Assembly (NCBI RefSeq): GCF_032930845.1
Contig: NZ_CP136758.1
Span: 2,185,001 to 2,249,000, forward strand
From: Parvularcula sp. LCG005
GTDB taxonomy: Bacteria; Pseudomonadota; Alphaproteobacteria; Caulobacterales; Parvularculaceae
Reading direction: 5' to 3'
Length of the DNA: 64,000 bases
In this document: one piece after another, positions 58,647 to 64,000 of the stretch
Layout of the letters: each line of letters opens with the position of its first letter
Numbering within the stretch: position 1 is the stretch's first letter
Program-made: the position numbers and the translations under genes
Notes under the pieces: model-generated
What the model was told of the DNA's origin: nothing
Seen by the model: only the letters and a program-made list of their open reading frames with translations
Databases searched by the model: none

Positions 58647-60794
58647 CTAGAGCCCGACGGACAGGCTGATGAGGTAGGTCCGCGGGTCACCCTGCACCAG
58701 ATAGTTGGCCCCCGGGAAGCCGCCCGTAGACGACCAATAGTTTTTGTTCAGAACGTTCTCAGCCCTTGCGCGCAAGGTCAGCTCATTCTCTGAAACCGTC
58801 CAGCTATAGGCGGCGCCAATGTCGAGGCGCGTCCATGAATCGATTGCAACACTATTGGCTGTGTTCGTGTACTGTTCACCTGTGTACATAATTCGACTGT
58901 CCAGCGACAGGCCGGGCACCGATGCAACAGCGTATTGCGCCGACAGGTTGGCCTGAAACTCCGGCACGCCGATCGGGCGATTGCCTTCATTCAGGCCACC
59001 ATCGGTTGTCTCTAGCTCCGCATCCAGCCAGGTAAACCCGCCGATCAGCTGCAGGTCCGTCACAGGTTCCCCATAGGCGACAGCTTCAAGGCCGCTCACC
59101 CGCACTTCGCCGCCATCTGTAAAGACGCCATCGTCTACAATCGACTGGGGCTGGTTGAGCGTGAAGACACTGACGGTCCCGCCATAGCTACCCTGATCAA
59201 ATTTGACGCCAGCCTCCAGCTGTTCGCCGCGGAAGGGGTCGAGGATTTCGCCAGCATTGCTGATAGGTGTACCACCGCTGGTCGCAGGGGCAATGGCCCC
59301 GGGGCGCAGGTTTTCGGCATAGTTCCCGAAGACGGAAATACCATCGGTCGCGCGATAGACAACGCCAACCGTCGGGGTGACCGCGTCCGCGCTGTAGGAT
59401 GAAAGTTCTGCGCCGGTGTTGTAATCAAATGACGTCGTTTCGATGTCCTGAAAACGCAGGCCCAGCGTCGCCTGTAGCCTGCCGTCAATGAAAGACAGCG
59501 TGTCGGCCAGAGCGTAGCTCGTGTTTGTCGTTTCTTCCGTGGTCAGCGGATTGTCGAGCTCTCCGCCCGTGAAGAAGTCATTGGCGGGAATTGCTGCGCT
59601 GTTGATTTCATACAGATTGCCCGGGATGGTGTTGATGAAATCTGACAGAGCGTAGGCGTTTTTCGATTCAAGATCGATGACGGATGCCGATGCGACGAAG
59701 CGGTGGTCAATGCTTCCCGTCGCCACTGTCCAGCTGATACCCGTGTCGGCAGAGACGACATTGTCCTCCCGCGTATTGTCAAAGCGGTAGGCGGTGGTCA
59801 GGCCTTCGGCGGTGGCATTGGGGTTGGCAAGGACGTTCTGTTCCTCCCCCGTGCGTCCCCCAACGGCCAGCCAGGCTGTCACCGCAGTTGTCAGATCAAC
59901 CTCGCCGCGGAAAGCGCCGAAAAGCTGCTGTTCGTCCGTATAGGTCCATGGCTGACCATAATTCGCGTCGGTGCCGGGGACTTCTGGCACATCGCCAAGG
60001 GGGGTGACCTGTGGACGGGGGCGGTCGATGCGATGATCCTGATAGCCCATGTCAAAGGTGAAGCGGACGCGCTCCCCCCGATAGTCGGTGCCAAGGGAGA
60101 GAACGGTCAGGTCCCTCTCCTGTCCTTCAATCGCCGTTTCACCGTCCCGCTTGACGGCATTGATACGGATGCCGAACTCATCATCAGTGCCAAAGCGCCG
60201 ACCGGCGTCGGCGGCCAGCGACAAATGGCCCTGTCCAACGAGGCCAGCGGTGAGCCGTGTTACCGGCTCTTCGCCTGCGCGCTTGGGCACGATATTCACG
60301 AGGCCGCCGGATGCGCTGCCGCCGGGGGCTGCCCCGTTCAGGAAGGCGTTCGCGCCGCGGAAGACCTCGACCCGCTCAATCAGTTCCGCTGCCACAAACT
60401 GCCGCGGAAGAATGCCGTAGACACCGTTATAGGTCATGTCATCGGAATAGACGGGGAAGCCGCGGATGATGAAGACTTCCTGGAAGTTGCCAAACCCTTT
60501 GGCGAGCCGGACGGTGGGGTCATTTCGCACAGCATCGCCGACGCTGATGGCCTGCTGCTGGCGCAGAAGGTCCTCGGTATAGCCAATACTGGAGAAGGGC
60601 TGTTCCATATAATCGAGATTGCCCAGAAGGCCCGCGCGCGCGCCGCGGCTGACCTGATCGCCATCATAGGTCCCGCCTAGCACCACCTGCGATCCGGTCA
60701 CGATAATCATGTCCTCATCGGCGGTTTCCTGGGCGAACGCCGAGGCGGAAAGGGCGGCAAGGACGCTGGCTGAACTGACAAGCCACTGTTTCAT
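58647..60794 (-). CDS. TonB-dependent siderophore receptor
   Basis: A 715-residue outer-membrane receptor: signal peptide (VSSASVLAALSASAFAQE), TonB-box-like DMIIVTG, plug domain (VGDAVRNDPTVRLAKGF, IIRGFPVYSDDMTYNG, ERVEVFRGANAFLNG) and a 22-strand-type barrel ending RTYLISLSVGL, a terminal aromatic-containing strand. The plug fits ferric hydroxamate-type receptors; the ligand is not predictable. It heads an operon with the PepSY membrane protein, and a Fur-like site lies about 50 bases upstream. Confidence 0.92.
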   Translation of the reverse strand: MKQWLVSSASVLAALSASAFAQETADEDMIIVTGSQVVLGGTYDGDQVSRGARAGLLGNLDYMEQPFSSIGYTEDLLRQQQAISVGDAVRNDPTVRLAKGFGNFQEVFIIRGFPVYSDDMTYNGVYGILPRQFVAAELIERVEVFRGANAFLNGAAPGGSASGGLVNIVPKRAGEEPVTRLTAGLVGQGHLSLAADAGRRFGTDDEFGIRINAVKRDGETAIEGQERDLTVLSLGTDYRGERVRFTFDMGYQDHRIDRPRPQVTPLGDVPEVPGTDANYGQPWTYTDEQQLFGAFRGEVDLTTAVTAWLAVGGRTGEEQNVLANPNATAEGLTTAYRFDNTREDNVVSADTGISWTVATGSIDHRFVASASVIDLESKNAYALSDFINTIPGNLYEINSAAIPANDFFTGGELDNPLTTEETTNTSYALADTLSFIDGRLQATLGLRFQDIETTSFDYNTGAELSSYSADAVTPTVGVVYRATDGISVFGNYAENLRPGAIAPATSGGTPISNAGEILDPFRGEQLEAGVKFDQGSYGGTVSVFTLNQPQSIVDDGVFTDGGEVRVSGLEAVAYGEPVTDLQLIGGFTWLDAELETTDGGLNEGNRPIGVPEFQANLSAQYAVASVPGLSLDSRIMYTGEQYTNTANSVAIDSWTRLDIGAAYSWTVSENELTLRARAENVLNKNYWSSTGGFPGANYLVQGDPRTYLISLSVGL

Positions 60795-60842
60795 GAGGGC
60801 ATTCCTTCAAACGGTATCTGGTGATAGCGCTCCTGCCACAAC

Positions 60843-60859
60843 TTGCAATCAATTCGCAA
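60843..60859 (-). promoter_or_regulatory. Fur-like operator upstream of TonB receptor
   Basis: TTGCAATCAATTCGCAA is an imperfect palindrome of the TGC-N9-GCA type described for alphaproteobacterial Fur/Mur sites, and another GCAATCGC follows. It lies 49-65 bases before the receptor start, a normal operator position for iron-repressed genes. Confidence 0.5.
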
Positions 60860-60888
60860 TAGCAATCGCGGATTACTGCCCGCGTCGA

Positions 60889-60915
60889 AAAAGGCGCCCC
60901 TCTCAGGAGCGCCTC
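60889..60915 (-). terminator. Terminator-like hairpin upstream of TonB receptor
   Basis: AGGCGCCCCT/AGGAGCGCCT form a stem with one mismatch (about 60892-60914) and, on the minus strand, run into TTTTT. No gene ends here on that strand, so it may insulate or attenuate the receptor promoter, or end an unannotated short RNA. Confidence 0.45.
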
Positions 60916-61053
60916 TAGAAGTGATAGGGTCGGACAAGCGCAGACGAACGCTCTGATCGCATCTTGGGAAATATCTGAGCATGACGACTCACTGTCCCAC
61001 GCGCGCAATATGTCATACGATGTTTTCTGTGAAGTCGCTGTAGAAGGCATACC

Positions 61054-61491
61054 ATGCCGACATCGCTTTCGCTGCTTGCCCTGACCTTGGGGTCGATGGC
61101 AGCGGACCTTTCCGCTTCGGACGCTGTCGGCGCCTGCCGATTTGAGGACGACATCTACAGCCCGGCATTAAACCTGTCTCTGGACGGGCCATATCGCGAT
61201 CGTCAGGAGGCGGACTGCACGCTGACGGGCCGCCTTTCCTATACAGGAATGCCCTTCGGCCTTCTCTTTGAACTGAAACGTGATGGAACGAGCAATAAAA
61301 TCTGCATCGCTCGGAATGGAATTGCCGCGACAAAGCTAAAACAGCGGGCCGGAGCGGTAGTCGAACTCACCGGGCACTTTGAAAAGCTGACGGAATCCGA
61401 GGATTGTGCAGCGCTCAAATATGGTGAGTCCCTCATTCCCTGCGGCTATTGTGGCGAGAACGTGTTTGTCGCCTCGTCAATAAAGCGCTGA
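61054..61491 (+). CDS. Exported hypothetical protein
   Basis: The 145-residue product has a short signal-like N-terminus (SLSLLALTLGSMAADLSA) and a small domain with five cysteines (GACRFEDD, ADCTLTG, KICIARN, EDCAAL, PCGYC), consistent with a periplasmic disulfide-containing protein. No family is recognised. It is divergent from the iron-uptake operon and precedes another small exported protein gene. Confidence 0.55.
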   Translation: MPTSLSLLALTLGSMAADLSASDAVGACRFEDDIYSPALNLSLDGPYRDRQEADCTLTGRLSYTGMPFGLLFELKRDGTSNKICIARNGIAATKLKQRAGAVVELTGHFEKLTESEDCAALKYGESLIPCGYCGENVFVASSIKR

Positions 61492-61563
61492 CATTATTGC
61501 CCGTCTCTGTCGATGGTCGTAGAAACAGCTGTGGATCGAATTGCCCCAAACGGAACCACGTGA

Positions 61564-61974
61564 ATGTCACGCAGCAAGGTGATCAAGGGCGTCTGTTACG
61601 CGCTACTCGCTGTAGCAGCGCTATGGTCCTGTAGACCATTTTCTGAACGGCCCGTGAAAAATCCGTACGGATGCTATATCACGGTCGAAAAGGACAGAAA
61701 ACTGTGCCTTCACGAAGACCAGTCCTATTCACAACATTCCCTGAATATAAATTTTGAAATGACTCTCGAACACGCTGGGAGATGGAGGTCATTTTCCAAT
61801 ACCGATCCCTCTACTGGACAGGTATTCTCTTCATTCGTCCTGTACGATTATCTGCTGGACAATGAATATATCGAGCTGGACATTCGCCCCGTTCAAGTAG
61901 ACCTCGGCAAGCCGGAGCTAGGCGTTTTTGGACGTCGGTATGTGATGCCAAGAGATGAGACGCACGGAAATTGA
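61564..61974 (+). CDS. Putative lipoprotein, unknown
   Basis: The 136-residue protein begins MSRSKVIKGVCYALLAVAALWSC, which reads as a lipoprotein signal with lipidation near Cys23. The mature part is beta-rich (CYITVEKDRKLCLHED, LNINFEMTLEHAGRW, SSFVLYDYLLDNEYIELDIRPV). No known domain. It is 72 bases behind another small exported protein gene and followed by a terminator-like hairpin. Confidence 0.55.
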   Translation: MSRSKVIKGVCYALLAVAALWSCRPFSERPVKNPYGCYITVEKDRKLCLHEDQSYSQHSLNINFEMTLEHAGRWRSFSNTDPSTGQVFSSFVLYDYLLDNEYIELDIRPVQVDLGKPELGVFGRRYVMPRDETHGN

Positions 61975-62026
61975 ACGCCGGCATCTTGGCCTTTTACAAT
62001 CAGCACAATACAAAACTTCAAGAACG

Positions 62027-62067
62027 ATGCCCCCCCGCAAAAACAATGAAGCGCAGGGGCATTAGTT
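62027..62067 (+). terminator. Terminator-like hairpin
   Basis: ATGCCCC (62027-62033) and GGGGCAT (62056-62062) pair, followed by TAGTTTTA. It lies between the lipoprotein stop and the convergent GH43 stop; the loop is long, so strength is uncertain. Confidence 0.5.
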
Positions 62068-63822
62068 TTAAGGCGCGTCTTTCTCCGCATACATGCCGAT
62101 GACCGCGCCCGTGAAGCCACCGGCGACAGCCGTCGTCAGGACGCTCGCATCGGCATCATTCAGCATGGTGGTGTAGGTTTCACCATCGAGGCTGTAGGCG
62201 AAATCAAGGTCCGCCTTGTCGATCGACATGCGCAGGAAAATCGGCGCCCCCTCTGCCAGGTCAATATCCAGCGTCGTGATGACATCTCCTGCTTCAGCAC
62301 TGTCTGCACCCTTCCGACGGCGGACGATCAGCTGAGAGGTGTCACCTTCCTGCGAGACGCCGAACTTGTAGAAATGCTCGGAGTTCTGGATCGCGGCCAT
62401 ACCCGCCTCCTCCCCAGCCGATGGACTGAAAAGCATTTTTGTGGTCGCACTGGCGGTCATATGCTGCACCCGGCGGCCCACGAAAGAGGGCTGCTGCTTC
62501 ATGCCCATCTTTTCTGGGCGCGGCGTGATTGAGAGCGTGCCCTCGTTCATGGACCACCATTCATCATGTGGCGTACGAACGAAGAGCCATTCAGGGCCAA
62601 GCGCCTCTCCATCAAACTCGTCCCGGACAGTGAAGTTGCCAGTCAGCGGACGAGAGCCCAGCTTCACCTCGGGCAGATTTGGTTTCTTTACGGCATAGGG
62701 TACAGCCTCATCCGTCATGATGAGCGGCCAGCCATCCTGCCATGTCACGGGCAGCATGAACGTTTCCCGCCCAGTGTGGAAACGTCCCGGGTCCTGGGGC
62801 GGCGTTGCAAGATCATATGGCCGGGCGGCAAGGAAGACGGCCCACCAGTCACCGGCCGCATCCTGAAAAATGTCAGCGTGACCGGTTGCCGTGACCGGGT
62901 TCGGACGGTCGTCTGGCAGGCCCAGTTGGGTCAGGATCGGATTGCCCTCATAAGGTGTGTACGGTCCAAAAACATCATCCGCAGCATAGACCAGCTGCTT
63001 GTGCTTGTACCCGGTGCCGCCTTCCGGCGCGGAGAGAATGTAACGCCCGTCGTGCTTATAGATGTGAGGCCCCTCATTATATTCCTGCGGATCATCCGGG
63101 TCTGCCCCACCATCAACCAGCATGACATCCTCTGACAAAGGCGCGAAGGTGACGGGGTCCACCTGCATCACCCAGAGCGCCGTGTTCGCTTCGTATTGCT
63201 TGTCGGCGGGATCGCCGTGATGCACGATGAAGACGCGCCCGTCATCGTCAAAGAAGAAGGATGGGTCGATACCGGGAATATGAGGAAGCCAAATGGGATC
63301 AGACCACGGCCCCGCCGGATCGTCTGCCGTCAGCACAAAATTCCCGCCGCAGGCCACGCAGGTATTGGCAATGTAGAACGTGCCATCGTTATGGTCGATC
63401 GTTGCGGCGTACACCCCGTTATACCCCAGATGTAGCCCGTCGAACGGCATCATGTCCGGCCGGTCAATCGCATTGCCCAGCTGTTCCCAGTGGACGAGGT
63501 CCTGACTATGAAACACAGGGATGCCGGGATAGAAGCCAAACGTCGAATTGACCATGTAGTAGTCATCGCCGACCGCAACGACACTGGGATCGGGATAGTA
63601 CCCCGCCAGAATGGGGTTACGATATTCGTCCGGACCAAGAGCCGTCTCAAACACGGCATCGTTCCCCTGATACTCAAACCATTCGAAAAGAGGCCCAGCC
63701 GCTTCTGTCTGCGCCACCACCGCATCAGGGCTGACAGCACCATCCATCGGCTCGGCCGACTGATCAGTGCAACCGGCAATTAATCCGATTGCTGACATTA
63801 AAAAGACGCGCGACAGTAGCAT
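62068..63822 (-). CDS. GH43-family glycoside hydrolase lipoprotein
   Basis: The 584-residue protein has a lipoprotein signal (IGLIAGCTD, Cys near 18) and a GH43 beta-propeller: NPILAGYYPDPSVVAVGDDYYMVNS (catalytic base Asp), IPGIDPSFFFDDDGR (pKa-modulating Asp) and EYNEGPHIYKHDG (catalytic acid Glu). A C-terminal beta-sandwich (from about residue 395, FTVRDEFDGEALGPEWLFVRTP) is typical of GH43 xylosidases and arabinofuranosidases. It likely trims xylan- or arabinan-type oligosaccharides at the cell envelope; exact substrate unknown. A candidate LacI-type half-site lies upstream. Confidence 0.9.
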   Translation of the reverse strand: MLLSRVFLMSAIGLIAGCTDQSAEPMDGAVSPDAVVAQTEAAGPLFEWFEYQGNDAVFETALGPDEYRNPILAGYYPDPSVVAVGDDYYMVNSTFGFYPGIPVFHSQDLVHWEQLGNAIDRPDMMPFDGLHLGYNGVYAATIDHNDGTFYIANTCVACGGNFVLTADDPAGPWSDPIWLPHIPGIDPSFFFDDDGRVFIVHHGDPADKQYEANTALWVMQVDPVTFAPLSEDVMLVDGGADPDDPQEYNEGPHIYKHDGRYILSAPEGGTGYKHKQLVYAADDVFGPYTPYEGNPILTQLGLPDDRPNPVTATGHADIFQDAAGDWWAVFLAARPYDLATPPQDPGRFHTGRETFMLPVTWQDGWPLIMTDEAVPYAVKKPNLPEVKLGSRPLTGNFTVRDEFDGEALGPEWLFVRTPHDEWWSMNEGTLSITPRPEKMGMKQQPSFVGRRVQHMTASATTKMLFSPSAGEEAGMAAIQNSEHFYKFGVSQEGDTSQLIVRRRKGADSAEAGDVITTLDIDLAEGAPIFLRMSIDKADLDFAYSLDGETYTTMLNDADASVLTTAVAGGFTGAVIGMYAEKDAP

Positions 63823-63887
63823 TCTGTAGACCTCCCAAATTTGTTGGGCGCAGGATATTCAGAGCCAGTCTTGAAGTCCATTGAAAA

Positions 63888-63900
63888 GAAAACGGTTTCA
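63888..63900 (-). promoter_or_regulatory. Possible LacI-family operator upstream of GH43 gene
   Basis: On the minus strand TGAAACCGTTTTC is a CG-centred near-palindrome like LacI-family sites (TGAAACCGGTTTCA type), about 65 bases before the gene start. Only one copy is seen. Confidence 0.35.
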
Positions 63901-63996
63901 TGAACGCGCCCCCGCCTGTCGTTTCACATATTGCATAGCCGTCCCATTAAGTGCGTCGTATGCAAAACGAGACACAAATCGCTCAGGGAGACATCC

Positions 63997-64000
63997 ATGC
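63997..64000 (+). CDS. Probable start of a further gene at window edge
   Basis: An ATG at 63997 follows GGGAGA by seven bases, suggesting a gene that continues beyond the window. Only the start codon and one base are present, so nothing can be said about its product; divergence from the GH43 gene suggests sugar uptake or regulation as a guess. Confidence 0.3.

Overview
The window looks like chromosome of a GC-rich marine-type alphaproteobacterium. Indicators are GapR (DUF2312), the DUF1476/zeta-type F1-ATPase inhibitor, a phasin, ClpS-ClpA, gph next to glmU-glmS, and a BLUF photoreceptor. Hyphomonadaceae or Parvularculaceae-like lineages would fit, but I cannot place it to genus from sequence alone.

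Region 1 (1-19.3 kb) is mostly core. It has purine synthesis (purB, purC, purS), outer-membrane and lipid A assembly (bamD, lpxC), UDP-GlcNAc supply (glmU-glmS), and a two-gene murL-murD2 unit that makes the D-glutamate of peptidoglycan by an epimerase route. Small regulators and conserved unknowns follow, ending in a compact membrane-protein/XRE-regulator pair with two copies of a probable operator. Region 2 (19.3-30.1 kb) opens with intergenic repeats, then holds an unknown gene behind clpA, clpS-clpA, a phasin with palindromic upstream sites, a D,D-carboxypeptidase with a SPOR domain, an oxidative-stress pair (ohr, katA), a DJ-1-like protein, gapR, a DUF427-DUF924 fusion and tRNA-Arg(ACG).

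Region 3 (about 30.1-57.3 kb) is an accessory element inserted beside tRNA-Arg. At the left end is a large serine recombinase whose reading frame runs antisense through the tRNA. Inside are a small resolvase with paired palindromes, unknown genes, a VirD4/TraG-like coupling ATPase with a lipoprotein partner, and at the right end a relaxase and MobC. No mating-pair-formation genes are visible, so it looks mobilizable rather than self-conjugative. Its main cargo is a seven-gene co-directional operon (43.89-55.21 kb): ribbon-helix-helix regulator, SNF2-type helicase with a PLD-like N-terminal region, DUF4391 protein, PLD-family nuclease, type III Mod, type III Res and a DUF3644 protein. Several genes overlap by ATGA, and a palindrome precedes the first gene. 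I read this as an expanded type III restriction-modification system and the best candidate in the window for a little-described defence system.

Region 4 (57.3-64 kb) returns to chromosomal genes. It has an iron-uptake operon (TonB-dependent receptor, PepSY membrane protein, small membrane protein) behind a Fur-like palindrome, two small exported proteins, and a lipoprotein GH43 glycosidase with a LacI-type half-operator upstream.
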